Origin: a virus
Direction: 5' to 3' (one strand)
Virus record (IMG/VR): IMGVR_UViG_3300044941_000044
Location: 1 to 37,479 of that record
DNA: 37,479 nucleotides
The number at the start of each line of letters is the position of its first letter. Within the stretch, counting starts at the first letter, position 1. Below the pieces are notes generated by a model. The model did not search any database. It had not been told where the DNA came from and worked only from the letters and a program-made list of their open reading frames with translations. The position numbers and the translations under genes were made by a program. This document shows, in pieces, positions 1 through 6,579 of this stretch.

Positions 1-10
1 GGCGAGAAAG

Positions 11-99
11 CCCCTACTTTCCGAAGGAAAGTTTGGTCGCAAAGCGAGCGACCGTAGGGAGCGAGACTGCGACCAAACCTCTTTAGGGTAGTGGGATGA
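11..99 (+). other. Structured left end of IS-A
   Basis: Two consecutive hairpins are visible: ACTTTCC (16-22) with GGAAAGT (26-32), and GTTTGGTCGC (31-40) with GCGACCAAAC (69-78). They sit between the motifs CCCCTACTTT and CCTCTTTAGGGTAGTGGGAT. IS-B has the same frame of motifs but different stem sequences that still pair. This is the expected place for the subterminal hairpin recognised by TnpA. An RNA role is also possible because the paired region is large. Confidence 0.6.
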
Positions 100-215
100 A
101 TCGCCGCCATAGGACTAATTCAGGACAAAATAGGACTGCTGCTAATTCCAATTTGGCTGAAGCTGGACAAATATCACACCCCAAAAATCAGATAACAACG
201 CCACTAAAGCGGCTA

Positions 216-629
216 TCAGCCCTGTTCTTCGATGTACTTCTTGATTGTCTCTGTGGATACATCGCCAGTTGAACAAGCAAAATATCCATCTGACCAGAAC
301 GTATGTTATTTCCAGAAGTGCCTCGACAAGAATACGGGAAACCTCTGCCAGATGCGGCTCGTGGACATACTTTTCAGCCGATTCACGATACTACTCACCG
401 AGATGTTCGGCGGGTAATCCACAAGCAGGTGGACATGGTTGCTATCTTCTGACTCCATGACTTCGATTTTGAAGTCCGACTCGTTGGATATGTCAAAGAG
501 AATTTGTTTCATGTCATCGTTGACCTTGTTCACCAGTATCTTCTTCCGATACTTGGTCACAAAGATGACGTGGCATTTCAAGAGGAACTTGCAGTGCGAA
601 TTGCTTTTGTACTTCTTTTTCTTTTTCAT
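216..629 (-). pseudogene. tnpA: TnpA transposase (Y1 HUH), truncated by a nonsense codon
   Basis: The product is the small single-strand transposase that excises and inserts IS200/IS605 elements. Translation from ATG 629 gives KKKKKYKSNSHCKFLL, then the HUH motif HVHLLVDYPP, then RHFWK, followed by a TAA stop at 306-308. The same frame continues past the stop as HTFWSDGYFACSTGD and TIKKYIEEQG, ending at TGA 216-218. The catalytic tyrosine of the family lies in this last helix, so the translated product lacks it. IS-B has GAA (Glu) where IS-A has TAA, so a single G-to-T change explains the stop. Without read-through the enzyme should be inactive. A sequencing error cannot be excluded from one sequence. 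Confidence 0.85.
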
Positions 630-662
630 CGAATTTTTCTCGTTGAAAAATAACGGCAAGAA

Positions 663-677
663 CACTATATTATAGTG
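663..677. promoter_or_regulatory. Palindrome abutting the RHH gene start
   Basis: CACTATA (663-669), one base, then TATAGTG (671-677) form a perfect inverted repeat ending directly at ATG 678. It is AT-rich and resembles a -10 region. Ribbon-helix-helix regulators often bind short palindromes at their own promoters, so this is a candidate autoregulatory operator. IS-B has a different repeat, CTATACT/AGTATAG (26157-26182), at the equivalent tnpA-tnpB junction. Confidence 0.45.
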
Positions 678-860
678 ATGGCAAAAAGTAAAGAGAAAAC
701 CGAGCGGCAAGTGATCTTCATGGTACAGCCGTCTTTATATGACCAATTCTCCGAAGCGTGCGAGGAGAACTACAAGAAAGTCTCGGAAACCCTTCGTGAC
801 CTGATGCTGGAATACGTCAAGAAACAGGAGAGCAAGAATGAACGAACAGACAATGCCTAA
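678..860 (+). CDS. Small ribbon-helix-helix-like protein, passenger of IS-A
   Basis: This 60-aa protein begins with a basic segment, then a strand-like RQVIFMVQPSLYDQF and a helix ending SETLRDLMLEYVKKQ. That is the beta-strand, helix, helix pattern of CopG/Arc-type DNA-binding proteins. A GTG at 675 is an alternative start, but ATG 678 follows the palindrome cleanly. No good Shine-Dalgarno is seen, so the message may be nearly leaderless. The next gene overlaps it, which suggests a two-gene operon of the antitoxin-toxin or regulator-effector kind. That reading comes from size and arrangement only. IS-B lacks both genes. Confidence 0.6.
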   Translation: MAKSKEKTERQVIFMVQPSLYDQFSEACEENYKKVSETLRDLMLEYVKKQESKNERTDNA

Positions 861-1273
861 ATTGAACCTCATCAAGAAGGAAATAGACAAGAGCGAGGAA
901 TACGGTGTGCCAATGAAGGAAACTCGGTGGTTCGTAGAAACCAACGATGACTTTGATGGCACTGCCAACGGTCACGGCTATAAGACGCCGCAAGCGGTCT
1001 ACAAGGCGTATTACTACTTTCTAAACAAAAACAAGTTTGCCAAACAGAAGCAAGATATTAAGCAGTGGTTGGTTGAAGGATAATCCTGACGTAAAGGCAG
1101 CGTTGAACAACTACTTCGACGCAGATTGGGCTATAGATCGTGCCAAAGATGGCGAACCAACTTCCATCGAGAACATGCTAGAACACATGGCAGAAGACCG
1201 ACCGGAAGTTGCCAAGAAGTTAAATGATAACAAAAATCTGTGGAAAACGTTGATGAAGTATTACTTGGACTAA
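838..1273 (+). pseudogene. Passenger gene of unknown function, split by a 4-bp tandem duplication
   Basis: From ATG 838 (or ATG 853, which starts MPKLNLIKKEI) the frame runs to TAA 1081-1083 and ends IKQWLVEG. A second frame continues as KDNPDVKAALNNYFDADW and stops at 1271-1273. At 1067-1074 the sequence reads GGTTGGTT. Removing one GGTT joins the frames as IKQWLKDNPDVK and gives one 143-aa protein. The intact product would have an N-terminal segment with a DDFDGTANGHGYKT stretch and an acidic helical C-terminus (NMLEHMAEDRPEVAKKL). I do not recognise the family. The overlap with the RHH gene suggests the two work together. Programmed frameshifting is less likely than a duplication because no slippery heptamer is apparent. 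Confidence 0.6.
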
Positions 1274-1275
1274 AT

Positions 1276-2520
1276 ATGAAGCATCTGTACTCCTACAAGT
1301 TTCGGCTGTCTCCAACACCACAGCAAGAAGTGTTGCTCGCCAAGCACTTCGGCTGTGTGCGTTGGATATACAATCATTTTCTTGACAAAAGGATTGAGGA
1401 ATACAAGACTAACAAGAAGACGCTTCGTAGATCAGACAACGAAAAGGAACTACCTGAAATCAAGACGACTTGTATCTGGCTCAAAGAAGTCGGCAGTCAG
1501 TCTTTGCAGTATGCGGTTGAATGCTTGCAGAATGCGTATAACAACTTCTTCCGCAGAGTGAAAGAAAAGAAAAAAGGCAAGAAGGGCTTTCCTCAGTTTA
1601 AGCGAAAGCACGACAAACAGTCTTTCCGCATTAAACAGAACATCTACTTAGTTAATGGCAAGCTGGTGTTTCCTAAGTTTCTTGAAGGTATACCAATCAT
1701 TCAGCACCGTGAGGTTGAAGGCGATATACAGTTTGCAACAATCAGCAAGAACAAAGCAGGACAGTATCATGTATCCATCACGGTTGAACGAGATATACAG
1801 CCGCTACCAGTAAGTAATCGAAGTGTTGGCGTGGACTTGAACGTGACAGCGATGGTAGATAGCAATAGTGTATCACATAAAAATCCACGACCAGCGAAAG
1901 AACACCGGCAACGATTGAAGCTATTGCACCAGAGAGTCACCAGAAGAAAAAAGAACAAAAGTAATGGATTAACGAAAGCAAAGAAAGCGTTAGCAAAGTT
2001 GTACCTCAAGGCACATAATAAGCGTGAAGATTTCCTGCACAAATTGAGTCGTCGGATAGTTGATGAAAACCAAATCATCTGTCTGGAAGACCTTGATGTG
2101 GCATCCATGCTTGCAAAGACCAAACCAGATGACCGAGAAGAACCACGATGGAAGGAGAAGAGAAGACACAGGGACATTCAGGACTGTGGTTTCTATTCTT
2201 TTGTCCAGAAATTGAGCTACAAGGCGGTCTGGCATGGTCGGCAGTTGGTGAAGGTATCACGATGGTTTCCATCGTCGCAACTATGCAGTCATTGTGGTTG
2301 GCGATATAAAGATTTGCCGAAGGATTGCAAGGAGTGGTGTTGTTGGAATTGTTGGGAAACGAACCAGCGTGATTATAACTCAGCCAAGAACATTTTAGTT
2401 GAGGGGATGAGAATACTAACCTCTGGAACAGAGGGGATAGCCGTTTGTCTTGGCGTAAGACCTGCTCAGAGTGGGCTGCTGATTGGAACGGAAGCCCCGC
2501 CGTCTTTAGCGGCGGGGTAG
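1276..2520 (+). CDS. tnpB: TnpB RNA-guided nuclease of IS-A
   Basis: TnpB is the omega-RNA-guided DNA nuclease ancestral to Cas12. The 414-aa product from ATG 1276 has the N-terminal family signature KHFGCVRWIYNHFLDKR and a basic middle part. It has all three RuvC acidic residues: D187 in SVGVDLN, E271 in ICLEDLD and D366 in NQRDYNSAKNIL. A zinc finger is formed by C337/C340 and C356/C359. The start at 1276 aligns with the N-terminus of the IS-B copy; an upstream in-frame start at 1240 overlaps the passenger gene and is less likely. The last residues (TEAPPSLAAG) are encoded by the right-end hairpin, so coding sequence and omega-RNA scaffold overlap. RuvC motif I is GVDLN rather than the common GVDLG, but the aspartate is kept. 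Confidence 0.93.
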   Translation: MKHLYSYKFRLSPTPQQEVLLAKHFGCVRWIYNHFLDKRIEEYKTNKKTLRRSDNEKELPEIKTTCIWLKEVGSQSLQYAVECLQNAYNNFFRRVKEKKKGKKGFPQFKRKHDKQSFRIKQNIYLVNGKLVFPKFLEGIPIIQHREVEGDIQFATISKNKAGQYHVSITVERDIQPLPVSNRSVGVDLNVTAMVDSNSVSHKNPRPAKEHRQRLKLLHQRVTRRKKNKSNGLTKAKKALAKLYLKAHNKREDFLHKLSRRIVDENQIICLEDLDVASMLAKTKPDDREEPRWKEKRRHRDIQDCGFYSFVQKLSYKAVWHGRQLVKVSRWFPSSQLCSHCGWRYKDLPKDCKEWCCWNCWETNQRDYNSAKNILVEGMRILTSGTEGIAVCLGVRPAQSGLLIGTEAPPSLAAG

Positions 2521-2525
2521 TTCAC
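2437..2525 (+). ncRNA. Predicted omega-RNA scaffold of IS-A (3' part)
   Basis: TnpB proteins use an RNA made from the 3' end of tnpB and the right end of the element, with the guide read from the flanking DNA. The 3' hairpin CCCCGCCG (2495-2502), loop TCTTTAG, CGGCGGGG (2510-2517) and the terminal TAGTTCAC match IS-B exactly. The 5' limit given is only where strong similarity to IS-B begins; the real RNA probably starts further upstream. The guide would be read from 2526 onward, beginning ATTTCTCACACTGG. Confidence 0.7.
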
Positions 2526-2685
2526 ATTTCTCACACTGGACCGTTCGAGAATTCGGCACCGCTGATGGGCCGTATTTGGTGGGCATACAGGCAAAAATCA
2601 TATTGCCTGCGTCTGCTTCTTTGTTGATTTCCTCTTGAGAGGCGACCTTTATATCGACGCCACCGATGTTGATTGTTTCGTCCAT
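2526..2685 (-). pseudogene. Small Cys-containing protein gene, 3' end cut off by IS-A
   Basis: From ATG 2685 the frame reads MDETINIGGVDIKVASQEE, then IFACMPTKYGPSAVPNSRTV and QCEK, where the element begins. The remaining codons lie beyond the left end of IS-A, outside the window. The start overlaps the stop of the ART-HD gene (TTAATG), with GGAGG just upstream, so it was the last seen gene of that operon. The C...C spacing suggests a metal-binding knuckle, but the C-terminal partner residues are not visible. No function can be named. Confidence 0.6.
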
Positions 2686-3830
2686 TAAATCCTCCAAAGG
2701 AATTTCTTCCCGGCCTCAGTAGAGAGATATTTCGGGTCAGGAGTGATGCCTACTCGTGGCAAGTCCAGACGGTCAGCATCCCAACATACACCAATCGTCG
2801 GGTCGTTGCTAGTCTGGCCATCGTTGTGGTACTTGCAAGCCTCTACCAATTTGTTTAATTGATCCCGATTGATCTTGAGTCGCCCTTCCTCGAATAGTTC
2901 TTCTGCCCATTTAGCAGAGCGATGCCCGTGTTCGGGGTCTTCATCTTCGTTTTGCCGCTTGCTATCGTGGACCAGAGCAAACAGTTGGGCCACGGTCTTG
3001 TCGGCCCCCGGTGTGTTGTTCGCCAAGAACACTGCATTCTTTTCTACCTTCTCCCAATGCCAAAGTCCATGAAAACTTCCCGCCCGAACCAAAGAAAATC
3101 GGGACCACGCCTCTTTCAACACCGATTCCATCCAACCGGGTCGCTTTGCAACCTTCTGGCAGGGTTCGATTTTGAGACGGCTGGGCAGGGTGACGATTTC
3201 GTACTCCCCTCGCCCAAGAAGGACGCCGATAATGTCCTTTTTGTTGACAATGGCTTGTACGACGCCGTTCTTTTTGTGATCGAATCGTTGAGCGAACCAA
3301 CGGGCACGCCAATAACTGAGCGTCCAGCTATACCCGCTTCGATTGATTCCCTGATGGCCTCGATAAATGATGAATTCTTCCGGCAAGCCCTCAAGGAACT
3401 TCCGTTCTTCATCATTCATAAAGTGTTCTTTATCGCCACGGCTGCTCAATAGAAGCATGGCGACGATATGCTTGTATTGCCAGATATTTTCGCTATCTGA
3501 CCAGATGCTTCCCAAATTGTCCCAATAATCCTTGTCGGACATTAGGTTTTCAATTTCGACAAACTTCTGGAAGCGATAGGGACGTTCGTGGATGTAGAGA
3601 TAACTACTCCATTTCTGCTCTTCCATCGCTTTGGCAGCATATTCTTTCTTGGCTTTTAGTTGAGCGTTATACATGGCATTCATTGCTTCCATGTATGGGA
3701 CGCCGAATACAAGTGGGTGCTTGAGAGTAGGCCAACCAAGCGCACCCCGACCCTTCTCAAGCCAAGGCTTGAGTTCCGGGTCAAGGGCTTCTTGACGTTT
3801 CAGGACTTCTTCAAAAGATTCGATATTCAT
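2685..3830 (-). CDS. ADP-ribosyltransferase-like / HD phosphohydrolase fusion
   Basis: This 381-aa protein appears to have two catalytic parts. Residues about 150-220 look like an arginine-type ADP-ribosyltransferase: IIYRGHQG (R157), a serine-containing strand GYSWTLS (168-172) and an ExE pair in GRGEYEIV (E209, E211), matching the R-S-E triad. Residues about 250-375 form an HD domain: HGLWHWEKV (H254, H258), LFALVHDSKR (H288-D289), H301, H335 and WDADRLDL (D351, D353). The HD half matches a conserved family ending in WDADRLDLPRVGITP. It starts 20 bases inside the upstream gene. The ART could modify a host protein or nucleic acid and the HD half could act on nucleotides or reverse a modification; both are guesses. 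The HD call is firm and the ART call moderate. Confidence 0.8.
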   Translation of the reverse strand: MNIESFEEVLKRQEALDPELKPWLEKGRGALGWPTLKHPLVFGVPYMEAMNAMYNAQLKAKKEYAAKAMEEQKWSSYLYIHERPYRFQKFVEIENLMSDKDYWDNLGSIWSDSENIWQYKHIVAMLLLSSRGDKEHFMNDEERKFLEGLPEEFIIYRGHQGINRSGYSWTLSYWRARWFAQRFDHKKNGVVQAIVNKKDIIGVLLGRGEYEIVTLPSRLKIEPCQKVAKRPGWMESVLKEAWSRFSLVRAGSFHGLWHWEKVEKNAVFLANNTPGADKTVAQLFALVHDSKRQNEDEDPEHGHRSAKWAEELFEEGRLKINRDQLNKLVEACKYHNDGQTSNDPTIGVCWDADRLDLPRVGITPDPKYLSTEAGKKFLWRI

Positions 3831-5160
3831 TGGAATGAAGGATATTCTCGTAGGAATCAGGAGGGCAAATGAGAATGAAATTCTCTTCGGCCTCTGTGAC
3901 CGCCTCGATTTGTTGGATTGTATTGAGAACTTTTACTTTCTGCACAATTCCTACCGTACCGGCTGGTACTTCGTCAGCGTTGATAACTTTGATTTTCGTG
4001 CCGACCCTCGGTCCAATATTTTGTGGTTTTCTTGCTGCATGGGCAGTATAAGTGACGCTCGTATTTTTTACGTCACCGAAGAATGCGCCAGCACGAACCA
4101 TTACGGGTTTGCGGAAAATGATCTTTCGCTCCCGAAGGCCCGGTCCATAGGGCTGGTTGGCAAAATGCCCCCGCCGCCAGTGGGAACGTGGCGATTTCTT
4201 GAGCAAATCCATTTCTACAGCTTCGCCTTCGGGTACATTCTCCACGACTTCATCATAAAACTCGACCTTTTGATCGAATTTCAAAAGATTGACAGAGGCG
4301 GCAAGGTTTGCTTGTGCTTCCATCGCCCGCCGTGTTGGAATATTGCCACGACGCTTAGCCCGTGCTTCCTGTTGCCATTGTTTATACTTTTGTGGATCGA
4401 GTGGCCCATAATCCTTGACGGAATACAGGCTCATCATCATGGCGAAATTCACACCAAGCCTCTGTACGTTTTCAGCAGCATTGCATTCGGCATCAGCCAA
4501 ATTCACTAACCCCTCGTTGCGATTGGGCCGGTTGCCGATGATGGCATCTTCAATAGTTTTAAATTCTTCTCGCCGGGGTGTGACGTGAGTAATCACGTTA
4601 CTTCGGTTGAAGAAGGCACTGACGTTGATGAATTTCTTTTGATCGTCATGATGTACCAAAACAAATTTTGGTGTATCAGGAATGTTGTATTCCTGTTTGA
4701 GAGTGTTCCCGTATTCTGGTGGGATTTCCAGAATAATGACGGGATATGGTTGCTTGTAATCATCAAATGAATACGAAGCAGACGAATGCTGCAATGCCTC
4801 ACATTGCTCTGGAAGCGGGCGAAATAGCTTCGGCCCACCAGCCAAAGATTTGCTGAGGGTGTAATACCAAAAAGTCCCGATAGGGTCTATTTGGAGTACA
4901 TCGAGAATTTTGTTAAATTGCCGCCAGAATTCAGGGGGATGGCTTTTGAATTCTTTCTCCCCCACGACAATGACGGGTTCATCGGGGTGCTTGGCCTTAT
5001 ATGCATCGGCTTCGCCGTGCTTTGGGACAAGCATGAATTTAACAGGCCGTACTGAAATGGCCCGGCGTTCCGAGAGTGCTTTGTAAACAATCCACTCTTT
5101 TCTGCCGAGCCATGTCAGTACGGGAATATTCTCTTTGTGATCCAAGAACGTGAAGTCCAT
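3811..5160 (-). CDS. 449-aa protein of unknown function in the AAA/VWA operon
   Basis: I do not recognise the family with certainty. The start at ATG 5160 follows GGGAG by five bases; an in-frame GTG at 5166 is possible. The central part has charged helices. A basic segment around residues 325-345 (SPRSHWRRGHFANQPYGPG) is a motif I associate with uncharacterised phage and bacterial proteins. The C-terminal third contains VGTKIKVINADEVPAGTVG, which resembles a small beta-barrel. No signal peptide or membrane span is seen. It lies between the VWA protein and the ART-HD gene, overlaps the latter by 20 bases, and is probably co-transcribed with both. It may be the substrate or partner of the AAA/VWA machine. 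Confidence 0.75.
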   Translation of the reverse strand: MDFTFLDHKENIPVLTWLGRKEWIVYKALSERRAISVRPVKFMLVPKHGEADAYKAKHPDEPVIVVGEKEFKSHPPEFWRQFNKILDVLQIDPIGTFWYYTLSKSLAGGPKLFRPLPEQCEALQHSSASYSFDDYKQPYPVIILEIPPEYGNTLKQEYNIPDTPKFVLVHHDDQKKFINVSAFFNRSNVITHVTPRREEFKTIEDAIIGNRPNRNEGLVNLADAECNAAENVQRLGVNFAMMMSLYSVKDYGPLDPQKYKQWQQEARAKRRGNIPTRRAMEAQANLAASVNLLKFDQKVEFYDEVVENVPEGEAVEMDLLKKSPRSHWRRGHFANQPYGPGLRERKIIFRKPVMVRAGAFFGDVKNTSVTYTAHAARKPQNIGPRVGTKIKVINADEVPAGTVGIVQKVKVLNTIQQIEAVTEAEENFILICPPDSYENILHSNEYRIF

Positions 5161-5174
5161 GACCACTCCCGTAT

Positions 5175-6572
5175 TTATTCGTAATCTTCAAGGCGGAAGA
5201 AATTGCAATCTTTGTCGATATAGTTTTTGGTTCCGCCCTGAGTAATAAACCAATACCATTTCGACGGGTCTTGCGGACGAATCGAATCACCGTATCCGTC
5301 AGTAATCACAAATACCGCTTCGGGATATTTGCAGTTTTCCTGATTCATGACGGCCTGAACATGCTTCTCCAAGATGGAAAAGCTAGTGCCACCACCACCA
5401 TAAATTTTCTTGGACGCCAAGGTGGTTTCCTTGACGACCGTATCGAAGCAGAACAGGCGAACATCGAATCGTTCCGTGGGAAGACTCTCGGCGGCGGTGA
5501 AAAACCGATCCTTGAGTCCCCAACATGAACCCGAAGTATCAAGGAAGAAAAACACCTTGATCTTTTTCTTTTCATTTTCATGTTCTTCGACTTCCATATC
5601 GGAAGGTAAGAACATATCACGAGGCAGGAACGTCAACCGGCGCTGGACTCGTGCCCATTGCTCAATATCCTTGTCTTTTTCAACAAGATATTTGCTCGCC
5701 CATTTCTTGATGACGGTTTCCCACTTCTTTTTCTTTACGACCTTGCCGATTTTGGCAAAGACCCACTGACCACCAGTGCCGGTTCCGGCCTGCTGGTTTT
5801 TTGCATCCTTGGGCGGATTCTGAAAATGCTTGTCCACCATCGACTTGAGGGGTTTCTTTTCATCCTCAGTCAATTCCTTGGACAAATTGTCAATGACTTT
5901 GCCCCAAGCGTCGGACTGTTCCTCGCCCATCATCGAGTGATCGTCAAGCGAACCACCCGGTTGACCGGGGCCAGCTTCCCCGTCACCGGGTCCACCATCG
6001 CCGTACATCTTCTCGAATAGGTTGTAGTAATGCTCGAACATTTCGTCGTCTTTGGGCATGGGTTTCTTGTCCTTAAAGACAGTATCCACCCAGCAAAGAC
6101 CGCCGTTAGCCTCTTGTTCCGGTCCCCACGGCTTGCCCTCGTCAATAGCCATTTGTTTGAAAATGGGCTTGATAACATCGTCAATTTTCTTCCGGTCGAA
6201 GCCAAAGCCCCGCACCAGATTATGATTGACAACAATATCCAAAGCAGAATTGGCTGCACGCCGATTGATACCGGCATCACGAATACGGATGCCGTGATTC
6301 AAAATAACGTGCAGTGCTTCGTGGCAAATTACGAATAACTTGCCATTAAAGTCCAAACGCTGCCAGAATGTCGGATTGAAGTGGAAGTAAACAAATTCCC
6401 CCACTTCATCAAACTGTACAGCAGCGGTGGGCAAATCCTCGTTGAATACGGGCTTGCCCATCTGCCATAGCTTGTAGAAGACTGCGTGGTGCCCTTCAAG
6501 GGCCATCGAAATCTCCAACCATTCATCGTTGGTGATTCGAGGCAGGGCCATAGTTTTCATGAAGTCGGCCAT
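5175..6572 (-). CDS. Metallopeptidase-like (HExxH) and VWA-domain protein
   Basis: The 465-aa product combines an N-terminal peptidase-like domain with HEALH (H84, E85, H88) and a C-terminal von Willebrand A domain with a complete MIDAS: DTSGS (345-349), T396 in GGGGTSF and D425 in VITDGYGD. A Gly/Pro-rich linker lies around residues 190-210. This layout matches the DUF2201-type metallopeptidase/VWA proteins that pair with MoxR-family ATPases. The gene follows the ATPase by 7 bases, with GAGGAAACAATG as the start signal. Such pairs usually remodel or activate protein complexes; the target here is unknown. Whether the HExxH site is proteolytic or only binds metal cannot be told from the sequence. 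Confidence 0.85.
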   Translation of the reverse strand: MADFMKTMALPRITNDEWLEISMALEGHHAVFYKLWQMGKPVFNEDLPTAAVQFDEVGEFVYFHFNPTFWQRLDFNGKLFVICHEALHVILNHGIRIRDAGINRRAANSALDIVVNHNLVRGFGFDRKKIDDVIKPIFKQMAIDEGKPWGPEQEANGGLCWVDTVFKDKKPMPKDDEMFEHYYNLFEKMYGDGGPGDGEAGPGQPGGSLDDHSMMGEEQSDAWGKVIDNLSKELTEDEKKPLKSMVDKHFQNPPKDAKNQQAGTGTGGQWVFAKIGKVVKKKKWETVIKKWASKYLVEKDKDIEQWARVQRRLTFLPRDMFLPSDMEVEEHENEKKKIKVFFFLDTSGSCWGLKDRFFTAAESLPTERFDVRLFCFDTVVKETTLASKKIYGGGGTSFSILEKHVQAVMNQENCKYPEAVFVITDGYGDSIRPQDPSKWYWFITQGGTKNYIDKDCNFFRLEDYE

Positions 6573-6579
6573 TGTTTCC

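Larger units (their letters stand above)
1..2525 (+). mobile_element. IS200/IS605-family element IS-A (left tip outside the window)
   Basis: The element has divergent tnpA (leftward, broken) and tnpB (rightward, intact), hairpin-containing ends and no terminal inverted repeats, as expected for this family. The right end is placed after TAGTTCAC at 2518-2525 because the second element in this window shares the sequence exactly to that point and then diverges. By alignment with that element, whose left end can be fixed, about 8 bases of the left end lie before base 1. Unlike IS-B it carries about 0.6 kb of passenger genes between tnpA and tnpB. It interrupts a small leftward gene that starts at 2685. 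Confidence 0.88.

Noticed and set aside
838-1083. Programmed frameshift for the passenger gene
   Set aside because: No slippery heptamer followed by a stem is visible; a GGTT duplication explains the frame change exactly.
1767-2177. Leftward open frame opposite tnpB of IS-A
   Set aside because: Antisense of an intact TnpB; no independent motif or start signal.
2922-3452. Long rightward open frame (176 codons) opposite the ART-HD gene
   Set aside because: The minus strand has clear HD and ART motifs and good operon context, so this is a shadow frame.
3835-4509. Long rightward open frame (224 codons) opposite the 449-aa gene
   Set aside because: No ribosome site, Cys/Phe/Ile-heavy composition typical of antisense, and a coherent operon on the other strand.
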